A stretch of DNA of 51,736 bases from JBHELB01 sp041859045 (GTDB lineage Bacteria > Hydrogenedentota > Hydrogenedentia > Hydrogenedentales > SLHB01). The DNA lies in NCBI GenBank assembly GCA_041859045.1, contig JBHELB010000029.1, forward strand, positions 1-51,736. The letters run 5' to 3'. Under the pieces are notes generated by a model, which was not told where the DNA came from, did no database searches, and was given only the letters and a program-made list of their open reading frames with translations. Below are positions 31,291 to 39,747 of the stretch, one piece after another. The position numbers and the translations under genes were made by a program. Each line of letters begins with the position of its first letter. The stretch's first letter is position 1.

Positions 31291-32595
31291 CTATCCCTGC
31301 GCCTGCGCGAGCCCGCGCAGGTGGTCCCAGGAGTAGATGCCCGTGGAATGCCCGTCGCTCCAGACGATCGACACCGCATAGTTGCCCAACGCCTGAACCG
31401 CCTCGACCTGAATATCCGCGGGGATAGTCGCGGGATCGAGAATCTGCTTGCCGGAGTACTCGTCGACGCACTGCGCGCACCGGCACGAGGCGCGAACCGC
31501 AGCGGCGGGCAGTGTGTTGACCGCGCCGTCGGGCCAGCGGATTTCGAGCGCGCCGGGCACGGCGGTGACCGCCGGGTGGGCGTCCTGTTGAATGCGGCGC
31601 ATGCCCACTTGACGATGGACGCGGTCGGCCATCGACGTGAGGATTTCGCCGCAGGGCGTGGGCGCGTCAAGGTGCGAGAAACCGGGGACGATGGGGAGTT
31701 GGCCCAGCGTCTCGAGGCCAAAACGATCTTGCAGCGTGCGTACGCTCGAACCGAAGATGGCGTGGCGCTTGCCGCAGCCGTCGCATTCGAAGAAGCTCAT
31801 GTTCTCGACGATGCCGAGCACGGGGACGTTGACCTTTTCAAACATGAGAATGCCGCGCGCGACGTCCACAAGCGACAACGCCTGCGGCGTGGTCACGATG
31901 ATCGCGCCGTCGAGCGTCGCCTGCTGCACGATGGTGAGTTGAATGTCGCCGGTGCCCGGCGGCATGTCGATGATGAGGTAATCGAGCGTGCCCCAGTCGG
32001 TCTGTTTGAGAATTTGCTGGATGTAGCCCGAGACAATCGGCCCACGCAACACCGCCGGCGCGTCACCGAGCAGAAAGCCGAGCGACATGACCTTCAGGCC
32101 GTCCACCTCGACGGGCAGGATGCGGTTCTCGCGCACATAGATGTCGGGATGATGCAAGTTAAACAGGGTAGGAATGGACGGCCCATAGATATCCGCGTCG
32201 AGCAGGCCCACTTTGAGTCCACTCTGTTGCATCGCGCGGGCGAGGTGGGCCGCGACGGTCGATTTGCCGACGCCGCCTTTGCACGACGACACCGCGATCA
32301 CGCTGCCGACGCCCTCGAGCGTGTTGATCTCCGGTCCCGCCTGATGACGTGGCGCCATCGCACTCATCCGCACGTCCACCGACGTCACTCCCGGCACCGC
32401 GCGCACGGCGGTTTCGCATTGTTCGCGAAACCGGTCTTTCACCGGGCACGCGGGGGTCGTGAGCTCAACGGTAAACGATACTGTGCCGCCGTCGATGGAG
32501 AGGTTCTTGATGAATCCCAGCGACACAATATCGCGCCCGAGGTCGGGATCGATGATGTGGCGCATGGCGTCCAGTATTTGTTGTTCTGTCGGCAT
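31291..32595 (-). CDS. Mrp/ApbC-type Fe-S carrier P-loop ATPase with MIP18 and DUF971 domains
   Basis: A 434-residue fusion. Residues 1-80 are a MIP18/DUF59 domain (MRHIIDPDLGRDIVSLGFI, ELTTPACPVKD). Residues about 98-335 are the Mrp/NBP35 ATPase with Walker A CKGGVGKST (105-113), DADIYGPSIP, IIDMPPGTGD and the CxxC cluster ligand FECDGCGKRHAIFG. Residues about 345-434 are DUF971 (ASCRCAQCVDEYSGKQIL, NYAVSIVWSDGHSTGIYSW). Mrp proteins carry and deliver 4Fe-4S clusters. The DUF59-Mrp part is common; the extra DUF971 with two cysteines suggests a cluster or metal delivery end. It lies between URO-D and HAD genes on the same strand. Confidence 0.92.
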   Translation of the reverse strand: MPTEQQILDAMRHIIDPDLGRDIVSLGFIKNLSIDGGTVSFTVELTTPACPVKDRFREQCETAVRAVPGVTSVDVRMSAMAPRHQAGPEINTLEGVGSVIAVSSCKGGVGKSTVAAHLARAMQQSGLKVGLLDADIYGPSIPTLFNLHHPDIYVRENRILPVEVDGLKVMSLGFLLGDAPAVLRGPIVSGYIQQILKQTDWGTLDYLIIDMPPGTGDIQLTIVQQATLDGAIIVTTPQALSLVDVARGILMFEKVNVPVLGIVENMSFFECDGCGKRHAIFGSSVRTLQDRFGLETLGQLPIVPGFSHLDAPTPCGEILTSMADRVHRQVGMRRIQQDAHPAVTAVPGALEIRWPDGAVNTLPAAAVRASCRCAQCVDEYSGKQILDPATIPADIQVEAVQALGNYAVSIVWSDGHSTGIYSWDHLRGLAQAQG

Positions 32596-32628
32596 GATGA
32601 CTCCTTCTTCGGGCGGCTCAGGTGCGAT

Positions 32629-33684
32629 TTAGAGCCAGCCCTCTTCGTAACCAGTTTCATACAGCGCGATGACGTTTTCAGGCGGCGATACCACCTGGAT
32701 GTTGTGACAAGGCGCGAGAATATAGCCTCCACTCTCGCCGAAAATGCGGAGATTCTCGATGACTTCCGCCCGGACATCCGCTGGACTTCCGAACGGCAAC
32801 GTCTGTTGATTGTCCACTCCGCCGTGAAATGCCAGGCGATCGCCGAAGTCATGTTTTAGTGCCTGCCTGTCCATGCCGCGGCAGCGCCACTGGATCGGGT
32901 TCAGCATTTGCACGCCGATGCCGATTAGGTCATCAAGCACCTCGCGCACCGCGCCGTCCGTGTGCGTTACAACCACCGCGCCCTGTGCCTTAACAAGATC
33001 GGCCATACGTTTCATCCCCGGAAGAAAGAACTCGCGGATCTGCGCCTGCGAGTACATCAAATTATCCTGTCCACCGAGGTCTTCCGCGACGTAGACATGC
33101 GTGATCGCGCCGGGCACGGTTTCGAAGAAGCGCTGCGTCAACTCGTAGTAGAAATCGAACATTCTGTCCAGACAGTGGTGGACAAGTTCCGGGTTCTCGA
33201 GCAGGTCGAGCATCGCTTGTTCATCGCCGCGCAGCATTTTGTACACCAGAAAGGGTTCCGACCCGCCTGCTTGGATCGGACGGTGCATGTTGCGCGCCAC
33301 CAGCGCCGGAAGGTCCGACATGTCGAACCAGTCCGCCTTGGGCCACGTGTAATGCGCTTCCACCTCGTCGACGGTGCTGAATCGGGCCAACGGCGTATTG
33401 ACCGCCTCGCCATATACCCCCGCGCCGTAGTTTACGTTCTTGTACTTGATGCCCCAGATGTCTGTGTGCGGGCGTTTGGGCGGACCGACGTAGTGTCCGC
33501 TTAGCACCATCGGTTGGTCGATGTGGAGTCGAGCAACGATGGCCTCGAGATTGCATCCCATATACTCCGCCACGCGTTGCATCGCCTCGGGAGTGGCCCA
33601 CAGATCCATCGGGACGCGATCCTGCTTCTGGCGACGCATCGCCGCTTGCCAGCGCTCGCGCGGAGACATCGTTTCTTTGGGCAT
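32629..33684 (-). CDS. Uroporphyrinogen decarboxylase-family protein (MtaA/CmuA-like)
   Basis: A 351-residue URO-D fold protein starting MSPRERWQAAMRRQKQDRVPMDLW, typical of the branch used in corrinoid and methyl-transfer chemistry rather than haem synthesis. Possible zinc ligands are VVVTHTDGAV, LAFHGGVDNQQTLPFGSP and YILAPCHNIQVVSPPENV, in the order seen in MtaA-like proteins. The haem-type N-terminal arginine motif is not obvious. GAGGAG precedes the ATG. No corrinoid protein gene is adjacent, though a RACo-like activator is at 49656. It could also be a member of the large URO-D clan of unknown catabolic function. Confidence 0.82.
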   Translation of the reverse strand: MPKETMSPRERWQAAMRRQKQDRVPMDLWATPEAMQRVAEYMGCNLEAIVARLHIDQPMVLSGHYVGPPKRPHTDIWGIKYKNVNYGAGVYGEAVNTPLARFSTVDEVEAHYTWPKADWFDMSDLPALVARNMHRPIQAGGSEPFLVYKMLRGDEQAMLDLLENPELVHHCLDRMFDFYYELTQRFFETVPGAITHVYVAEDLGGQDNLMYSQAQIREFFLPGMKRMADLVKAQGAVVVTHTDGAVREVLDDLIGIGVQMLNPIQWRCRGMDRQALKHDFGDRLAFHGGVDNQQTLPFGSPADVRAEVIENLRIFGESGGYILAPCHNIQVVSPPENVIALYETGYEEGWL

Positions 33685-33717
33685 GGGTGCTGCTCCTCAA
33701 TGGCAAAAAGAGTCCGT

Positions 33718-33747
33718 ATTATGCGCGGCGCATGGGGGACGGTGCAA
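33718..33747 (-). promoter_or_regulatory. Candidate promoter of the URO-D gene
   Basis: Minus-strand TTGCAC (33747-33742), 18-base spacer, CATAAT (33723-33718). The start would be near 33711, 26 bases before the ATG at 33684, and downstream of the preceding terminator. Confidence 0.4.
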
Positions 33748-33756
33748 TGTGCTTGG

Positions 33757-33795
33757 CGAAAAAAACTCTCCCAGCGGCCGTAACCGCTGGGAGAG
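33757..33795 (-). terminator. Rho-independent terminator of the BNR-protein gene
   Basis: CTCTCCCAGCGG (33795-33784) and CCGCTGGGAGAG (33777-33766) form a perfect 12-bp stem with a 6-base loop, followed on the minus strand by seven T (33765-33759). It starts 15 bases after the stop of the gene at 33811. Confidence 0.9.
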
Positions 33796-33810
33796 TGTGG
33801 GGATCGTGGT

Positions 33811-36171
33811 TCAGTCTTTCCAGGGCGTTTTGTCGGTGGCGTCGTCGATGAATCCGTAGTACTTGCCACGCCAGTAGGCGTCCAGGTACGAGGCATCGCC
33901 GAGTTCGCGGTGCGTGTTTTTCTCGAACTGAAGCACAAGGTTGGCCGAAGTCCACGTCTTGCCGTTGTCCTTCGAGAGATACAGGCCGCCCGGTGTGCCC
34001 AGGAAGACCATATCCCCCGAACGAGGCGCGGAGACCGCCTGCGGCACCGGGATATCCAGACCTTCTTTCGTCATCGACCACGTCTTGCCGCCGTCCGTGC
34101 TGACTGCCGCGGCGAGGCCACTGGCCGATCCCGTGTACAAGACGTCACCCTTGGCCGAGAACGCGGGTTTCAAAGCATCGCCAGGCAGCAGGACTGATTT
34201 CGCCGCGTCGTTGCCTGCTTCGAGCGCCTCATACAGCTCGCGCATCTCCGGCTTCCAGGTCTTCCCCGCGTCCAGTGTCCATCGCATGATCGTTCCCGGC
34301 TTCCCGCCCAGGCGCGTCTGCACTGCGGTCACGGCGTGATCCGGGTTGGCCGGGTTCACCACCAACCACGGCGCCTGCGGGGCATAGCGGCCGAAGCCGG
34401 GGTCGGCTCCGCGCGTCCACGCCGTCTCGCCGATCTTGCGCGTGAAGAGCGCGCCATCGAGGGTAACGTAGATCCGGCCCGGATTGCCCGGCGCAACAAC
34501 GATCATCGGTTTCCCGCCGGTTTCCGGAAGTCCACTCGTCAGCAGTTCCCACGTCTTGCCGATGAAGCCGTCACCCAAATCCGCACTGCGGTAAGCCGCG
34601 CGCTCCGTGATCGCGTAGAGCACGTTGCCGTTCGCCGGGTCGAACATGACGTCCACCGGCGCGCCTGTGTCGGCGGGAACGGGCAACTGCGTCCAAAGCG
34701 TGCCGCCCGCGGTGGTCGTGAGGTAGAAACCATCGGCGCACGCCGCCGCGACGATACGCGACTTCGCACCGACGTCAATCGCCTTCGCGGTGGACTTCAA
34801 CAGCCCGTCCACCGGCCGCCAGGCGTCTTCCGTGGCTCCGCCGTCTCGTGATTGGTATACGCTGCCATTTTCCTCGCACGCGTAGATGACCATCGGGTCC
34901 TGCGGCGACACCGCAACATCCGTCACGATACGGCTCAGCCAGCCGTCCGCCTTCAGCAGACCACTCTTCCAGATGTACTCGTTGTCCCACGCCGCCTGAT
35001 AGACCGGGTACGGCGGCTTGCGATCCGGGTAGATGCTGTTCATCGTCGGGCGCAGGGTCATATCGGTCGGCCAGGTCTGCAACGAGAACAGGGCATCCTT
35101 CAGAATCTTGTCCTTATCCGGCGCGTCAGGCGTTAGCGACGCGTAAATATAGTTGAAGAGACTTTGGTTGTCGTCTTTGTGATTTGCCCAAAGCCCGTTC
35201 ATGACCACGCGGTAGCCCGCCAACAACTCGGGATCGGTTTCCAGGCGAAACAGATTTTCGATGTGGCAGAGAACATGCTCGGCGTCGTCGAAATCCTTTT
35301 CCGTCTCAAAGGTTTTGATCGTCCGAACGCCATAGCGCGTCGTCAGATCATCGTAGACCTTCTTGAACTTCGCATCTCCGGTCGCGTGGTGGGCGACCTT
35401 CGCCCCGGCAATCGCCATCATGATCCGCGTAGTAAGCGTTTTGCCATCCGTCATCCCCAGAATGCTCACCCCGGCCGTCTCGCTCGGCTGCCGGTTGTAG
35501 TCGTAAACGCGGAAGTCGTTGTCCGCCCAATAGCTGACCAGATTGAAGATGGCCTGACGGCAGCGGTCCTTCTGCTCGCCCTCGGCGGCCAGATCGTAGT
35601 ACTGACCAAGCCCATGAATCGCGTCGCTGTAGTTGTGGTGACTCGGGTCCGCCCGCCAGCGAAACTCCTTGCCGTCCGCCGTGCCCTGATGCCACTTGTC
35701 GCTCTTGCGCGAGCCGTAGCGTTCTTCATACGTGTCGCCATGCCCGAGGAAATAGCCGCGCGCCTGCATCCCCGTCTCGCCCGTTACCCGTTGGCAACGG
35801 TACACCGCCTCGAACAACTCATCCGCGCGCGCCTTCGCATCGGCGATTTCCTCCGCGGGCGCGCCGATCTTCTTTAGGTAGGCATAGCGGTACGACATGC
35901 CCGCCAGATGATTCGACGTCCAACACACCGAATGGGCGATATCCGAGAACGGCGTCGCCGTCGTGATGTCCATCGGCATGCCCTTCGGCGGAATCTGCAC
36001 ATTCGACGGATACAGTCCAAAAATGTTGTGCCGTTCGCGGATGTTCTTGTCGATGGTGACGGCTTTCTCTGCCAATGGCTTTTTCCACGTGTCTCGATCC
36101 CACGCGAGAGAAGGTCCCGCAGTCAACATACACGACACAAGCGCAAGCAGCCCGAATTTGAAACGGTTCAT
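33811..36171 (-). CDS. Secreted protein: helical N-terminal half and BNR/sortilin-like C-terminal propeller
   Basis: A 786-residue exported protein. Signal peptide FGLLALVSCMLTAGPSLAW (residues about 5-24). Residues about 30-400 are helix-rich with conserved-looking HHNYSDAIHGLGQYYDLAAE, which suggests an alpha/alpha toroid, and residues about 410-770 contain BNR/sortilin-type signatures: SRDGGATEDAW, TLDAGKTWKPE, STDGGKTWSM and SKDNGKTWTS. Toroid plus propeller layouts occur in sugar-active proteins, but no catalytic residues are recognised. The start at ATG 36171 gives a proper signal peptide; the longer frame to 36237 overlaps the promoter. A promoter and a strong terminator bracket it as a single-gene unit. 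Confidence 0.78.
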   Translation of the reverse strand: MNRFKFGLLALVSCMLTAGPSLAWDRDTWKKPLAEKAVTIDKNIRERHNIFGLYPSNVQIPPKGMPMDITTATPFSDIAHSVCWTSNHLAGMSYRYAYLKKIGAPAEEIADAKARADELFEAVYRCQRVTGETGMQARGYFLGHGDTYEERYGSRKSDKWHQGTADGKEFRWRADPSHHNYSDAIHGLGQYYDLAAEGEQKDRCRQAIFNLVSYWADNDFRVYDYNRQPSETAGVSILGMTDGKTLTTRIMMAIAGAKVAHHATGDAKFKKVYDDLTTRYGVRTIKTFETEKDFDDAEHVLCHIENLFRLETDPELLAGYRVVMNGLWANHKDDNQSLFNYIYASLTPDAPDKDKILKDALFSLQTWPTDMTLRPTMNSIYPDRKPPYPVYQAAWDNEYIWKSGLLKADGWLSRIVTDVAVSPQDPMVIYACEENGSVYQSRDGGATEDAWRPVDGLLKSTAKAIDVGAKSRIVAAACADGFYLTTTAGGTLWTQLPVPADTGAPVDVMFDPANGNVLYAITERAAYRSADLGDGFIGKTWELLTSGLPETGGKPMIVVAPGNPGRIYVTLDGALFTRKIGETAWTRGADPGFGRYAPQAPWLVVNPANPDHAVTAVQTRLGGKPGTIMRWTLDAGKTWKPEMRELYEALEAGNDAAKSVLLPGDALKPAFSAKGDVLYTGSASGLAAAVSTDGGKTWSMTKEGLDIPVPQAVSAPRSGDMVFLGTPGGLYLSKDNGKTWTSANLVLQFEKNTHRELGDASYLDAYWRGKYYGFIDDATDKTPWKD

Positions 36172-36208
36172 GGTGGGTACCTCTAGTGGACGCCTGTCGT
36201 CCGAAGGC

Positions 36209-36237
36209 ATTCTAGACGAGTTTCTTGCTCCAGGCAA
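36209..36237 (-). promoter_or_regulatory. Promoter of the BNR-protein gene
   Basis: Minus-strand TTGCCT (36237-36232), 17-base spacer, TAGAAT (36214-36209). The start near 36202 gives a leader of about 30 bases before the ATG at 36171. Confidence 0.52.
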
Positions 36238-36279
36238 CCCTTAGGGTAAATTCCCTATCCGCGCCTAAGGGACGTCCCG

Positions 36280-36389
36280 ATTGACTTCAGAGCCTCTTTA
36301 TGTAAAAGATATAGCACAGTATTTAACATAAAACAGTATATAAATATTTCGTACGAAATCTGTTGGCATCCCGGAGGAAAGGGGGGCAA
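36280..36389 (+). promoter_or_regulatory. AT-rich leader with direct repeats and a 14-bp palindrome
   Basis: Ahead of the three-gene operon lies a clearly AT-rich stretch. It holds two ACAGTAT repeats 18 bases apart (36315-36321 and 36333-36339), TATATAAAT at 36337-36345, and the perfect palindrome ATTTCGTACGAAAT (36346-36359). A strong ribosome site, GGAGGAAAGGGGGG, precedes the ATG at 36390. The palindrome is a candidate operator. No convincing -35/-10 pair was found. Confidence 0.45.
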
Positions 36390-37133
36390 ATGAGGCTTTT
36401 TCAGAAAACGTTAGTATGCGCGATGCTACTGCTGGCGCCCGGATTGTTGACGGCAGGGTGCGCAACGTCGCAAAAGCAGGTCCGCTACTTTGCCGCAGCG
36501 AATATTGACCCGCGCGACTCCGAGCGGGCGCTTACTTTCTATCGGTTAACCATCAACGCTCGCTCGACGAATTCCGAAACCGAGTTTCTGGCGGGGTTCT
36601 ATGATGCGGACGCCGTGCGCCAGCTCTATGGCGAGGTCAATCCGTCCGAACAGTCACATCCCATGGGCCTGGACCCGAATGCGGGGCACTACAAGCTCGT
36701 TTTCACTTCGGACGGGAGTGGTGGGCGCTGGAGGGAAGTTCCGGACACATGCCTGTACACGATTCTCTATGGCACCGACGCAAGCGAACTCGCGACCCAG
36801 ATCAAGACTTTGGCGAGTGAAGCTACGGGAAACGAGGATATCAGCGCATTGGTCAGGGCGGTTTTGGCTGGCGACGAATCGCTCAAGGTGAAGAAAGCGC
36901 AGGTCGATGTTGCCGCGGTTAAGCAGCAGACAACGCTCTTGTACGGCGTGTTGACCGATCTGGCGCGAGATCTGAACGACGATACAAAGAGCGCATCGGT
37001 TCTGGAAGCGGGCAAGAAGATCGTCGCGGCGCTAAGCGCCTCTATGGGATACCCCGCGCCGGACATCAAGACCATGGCAGACCTGCAAGATGCCTACAGT
37101 GTGCTTCAAACGCTGCTCCTCGGGGCCAAGTAG
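36390..37133 (+). CDS. Lipoprotein, first gene of an unknown exported operon
   Basis: A 247-residue lipoprotein: signal LVCAMLLLAPGLLTAGC with lipobox TAGC. The mature part begins with a predicted beta-type region (YFAAANIDPRDSERALTFYR, HYKLVFTSDGSGG) and ends in a helical region of about 110 residues. No family is recognised. It is followed after 15 bases by a second exported protein and later by a small SH3-like protein on the same strand. The start at ATG 36390 sits behind a strong ribosome site. Confidence 0.75.
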   Translation: MRLFQKTLVCAMLLLAPGLLTAGCATSQKQVRYFAAANIDPRDSERALTFYRLTINARSTNSETEFLAGFYDADAVRQLYGEVNPSEQSHPMGLDPNAGHYKLVFTSDGSGGRWREVPDTCLYTILYGTDASELATQIKTLASEATGNEDISALVRAVLAGDESLKVKKAQVDVAAVKQQTTLLYGVLTDLARDLNDDTKSASVLEAGKKIVAALSASMGYPAPDIKTMADLQDAYSVLQTLLLGAK

Positions 37134-37148
37134 GGATAGGAACGCACC

Positions 37149-38549
37149 ATGATGAAATATATGATTATCGCCCTTCTTCTGGGCGGGCTACTGCTGGGCG
37201 GTGCGCCTGCCGCAGCCGAATCCGCGGGCTCGACCGCAGCCACCGCCCTTGCCGGTTTTCTTGGCCTGAACTTTCTCACTCAGGCCGCAACCCATTCCTT
37301 TCTCGACGTGAAGGTGGAAGTCTACCAGAGTGAGCTCGACGTGGCTTACAAAGACGCATTCAAGCTTACGATGTCTCCCGCGCTGCTTGCCCAGACCTGC
37401 AATGGTTCCGGGGCGTTGCCAACCGAGTTAAATCTGACCCAATTGCGCATGAAGCTTGAACCGTACATGGCCGAACTGTCTGCCGCGCGAAATCGCGTGG
37501 CAGAAACCGCGAGAGCGTGGGAAAGTGTGGGCGACAAGTATCCGGCGGCCGAACAGGTTGCGATCGATTCCCGCGCACTAGGCAATCGCATGGAAGCCGC
37601 CGTGGCTGCGTGGCAGGACTTCTGCGGCGGGCTCACTGCAGCGCAGGCGGTCGGGGCTCTGGACGCGGCGGCGCTGACCAGTTTGGCCGCCAAGGCGGAT
37701 ACGTTGCGAACGGCGATTGACAACGTCCAGCACTTCAGGATGAGTCCGGAAAGAGTGGAACTGATCGGGATGTCTTTCGACTTAAGCCCCGATGTGATCA
37801 AGAAAGCCGCGGCGAGAGATACGTTGGCTGGGCAATGGGCAGCCATACTGTTCGCGGCAAAGGATACTGTCAAGGACGAAGAACAACTGAAAGCGCTTGA
37901 CGCGACGCTGAAGCGCGACGGAATCTCGATCGACGCGAAAAGCCTGGAGGCCTACAAGTCCGAAGAGCAGATGGAGCGCGCCATCGCCGTCAACGTGACT
38001 TCCGAGATCGCCGTGAGGCAGGCGTCCGCCGTTCTTGCCGAGTACTCGTCGTCGGTCTCGAATGTCGTTCTTGGGCCGATCAAGAACGAGGCGATACAGG
38101 TGCTGTTGACGGAAAACAAGGTGTTATCGCGCATCACAGAGCCTTCGGCGCAGCGTTATTGGAAGACCCTTCCCTTGGCCCGATCATCCGCCGGACCGGG
38201 CAACCACAACACGGTCGTTTACCTCGAAAATATGGCGACGCCTACACTGAAGAGCGCAAGGTATGACCCGAACGACTTCATCATTGCAAACGCTCAACTG
38301 ACCAAGACACTACTGCATGCGCTCGCTACGAGCGCCGGAACCTTGAGCGCGGCGCAGGAGGAATACCGGCCATACAACCTTCTCAGCATACGCGAGGAAG
38401 TTATAGAGGCTGAAGCGGCCAAACGTGAAGCACAGACCTCCATGATTCAGGCGTTGCGCGAAGTGATTAGAGCTAATGAACAAGACGGAGGTGACGCGAA
38501 GGCAACGATTGAAAACGCAGCCAAGCTACTGCAGCAAGTTGCCAAGTGA
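37149..38549 (+). CDS. Exported helical protein, unknown, second gene of the operon
   Basis: A 466-residue protein with a signal peptide (MIIALLLGGLLLGGAPAAAE) and a mature region that is mostly Ala/Glu/Lys-rich helix, including stretches likely to form coiled coils (MAELSAARNRVAETARAWES and REEVIEAEAAKREAQTSMIQ). A short hydrophobic patch (ALAGFLGLNFL) follows the signal. Length and composition suggest a periplasmic or cell-surface rod-like protein. Two cysteines near residues 84 and 157 could form a disulfide. No known family. Confidence 0.75.
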   Translation: MMKYMIIALLLGGLLLGGAPAAAESAGSTAATALAGFLGLNFLTQAATHSFLDVKVEVYQSELDVAYKDAFKLTMSPALLAQTCNGSGALPTELNLTQLRMKLEPYMAELSAARNRVAETARAWESVGDKYPAAEQVAIDSRALGNRMEAAVAAWQDFCGGLTAAQAVGALDAAALTSLAAKADTLRTAIDNVQHFRMSPERVELIGMSFDLSPDVIKKAAARDTLAGQWAAILFAAKDTVKDEEQLKALDATLKRDGISIDAKSLEAYKSEEQMERAIAVNVTSEIAVRQASAVLAEYSSSVSNVVLGPIKNEAIQVLLTENKVLSRITEPSAQRYWKTLPLARSSAGPGNHNTVVYLENMATPTLKSARYDPNDFIIANAQLTKTLLHALATSAGTLSAAQEEYRPYNLLSIREEVIEAEAAKREAQTSMIQALREVIRANEQDGGDAKATIENAAKLLQQVAK

Positions 38550-38602
38550 GATGCCGAGTCTGCCGAGACACGTGACGTGTTCCAAACAGAGGAGGACGTG
38601 AG

Positions 38603-38827
38603 ATGGCGACGACAACGACGGAGGTTCCTGTAAGCGTAGACGGTATACCTTTTGGATGGCTGCCCAAGGGTACATTCATTGAGGTGGTGAGCGAGGGCGA
38701 CTACTGGACAAAGGTCAACGTCTTCCCAGATGAGAGCGGGGGCTGGAGAGAAGAGGCGGGTATTCCGCGTTTGGGCGGAGTGATCCCGAACTACGACAAG
38801 ACGGGTAAGAAGTCTTACGTCCAGTAA
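38603..38827 (+). CDS. Small SH3-like protein, third gene of the operon
   Basis: A 74-residue protein with no signal peptide. The core VDGIPFGWLPKGTFIEVV followed by EGDYWTKVNVF resembles a bacterial SH3 domain (KGT-x-V-x-V followed by W-x-KV). GAGGAGGACGTGAG upstream of the ATG is a strong ribosome site. Between the second gene and this one lies ACACGT-G-ACGTGT (38568-38580), a short palindrome. As it lacks a signal it may be cytoplasmic, or exported with a partner. The family assignment is weak. Confidence 0.55.
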   Translation: MATTTTEVPVSVDGIPFGWLPKGTFIEVVSEGDYWTKVNVFPDESGGWREEAGIPRLGGVIPNYDKTGKKSYVQ

Positions 38828-38880
38828 TCTCTATTGCACTCTCCCACGGGAAGGTAACACGGCGAGGGAAAGAGTTTCTG

Positions 38881-39603
38881 TCAGTTATCGTCGGAGTTGT
38901 GGGTGTAACGCGGGCGCCGCGCGGGCGGGCGACGTCGTTTCGCGAATAGGCCGCAGAGGGCCATACCGGCGATGAATCCGCCGACATGGGCCCACCACGC
39001 GATGCCGCCTGCCTGTCCGCGCTCGAGTAGGGATGCCGCGCCGCTGAAGACCTGGATGAGCGCCCAGAACAGCAGGAAGACGAAGGCGTAGACCTCGATA
39101 AAGACGGGGTAGAACAAAATAGGGATGACACATACGACCCGCGCCATCGGGAAGAGCAGGAAATAGGCTCCGAGGACCCCGGCAATTGCGCCGGACGCCC
39201 CTACCACGGGCGTCATGGAGTCGGCGTCGGTCCAGACATGGAATACCCCCGCGCCCACGCCACAAAGCAGGTAGAAGATGAGGAACCGCAGGTGGCCCAT
39301 GCGGTCTTCGACGTTGTCGCCAAACACCCACAGTATCCACAGATTCCCGAGCACATGGAACCAGCCGCCGTGCAGGAACATGTGCGAGAGGAACGGCAGA
39401 TAGGTATCGGGAAAGCCGACGTGGACCGCCCATTCCGGATGGGTGTAGCGCTGGGGGACGATGCCAAAGAGGTAGACCAATTTGAACAGCGCAGCCTTGG
39501 GCAAGAAGACCTGATAGAGGAAGATGACGAGGTTCACCGCCACGAGCGTCATGACCACGATGGGGCGTTTTTCGCTGGGATTGACGTCTCGAATGGGAAA
39601 CAT
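38881..39603 (-). CDS. Rhomboid-family intramembrane serine protease
   Basis: A 240-residue rhomboid with six or seven membrane segments. The catalytic serine is S137 in VGASGAIAGVLG and the paired histidine is H206 in WWAHVGGFIAGM; the oxyanion-loop motif HMFLHGGWFHVLGNLWILWVFG is present. These proteases cut membrane-protein helices in the inner membrane. Target unknown. The C-terminal tail is Arg/Pro-rich. It diverges from the metallophosphatase gene by 144 bases. Confidence 0.93.
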   Translation of the reverse strand: MFPIRDVNPSEKRPIVVMTLVAVNLVIFLYQVFLPKAALFKLVYLFGIVPQRYTHPEWAVHVGFPDTYLPFLSHMFLHGGWFHVLGNLWILWVFGDNVEDRMGHLRFLIFYLLCGVGAGVFHVWTDADSMTPVVGASGAIAGVLGAYFLLFPMARVVCVIPILFYPVFIEVYAFVFLLFWALIQVFSGAASLLERGQAGGIAWWAHVGGFIAGMALCGLFAKRRRPPARRPRYTHNSDDN

Positions 39604-39747
39604 GACGCTGGACTTCCTCTAGGCCTAGGGTCTTGAGTACCTGTTTTTCTGGCACAAATCAAGGTATACGCCGCACGCCGTTTACGATACACTGGTGAGG
39701 CAATCCTGCAACCATGATGGCCGACTTTGGCTCGAGAGGACAGAACG

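Noticed and set aside
31087..32859. 590-codon plus-strand frame
   Set aside because: Opposite strand of mrp, which has every expected motif; the frame shows none.
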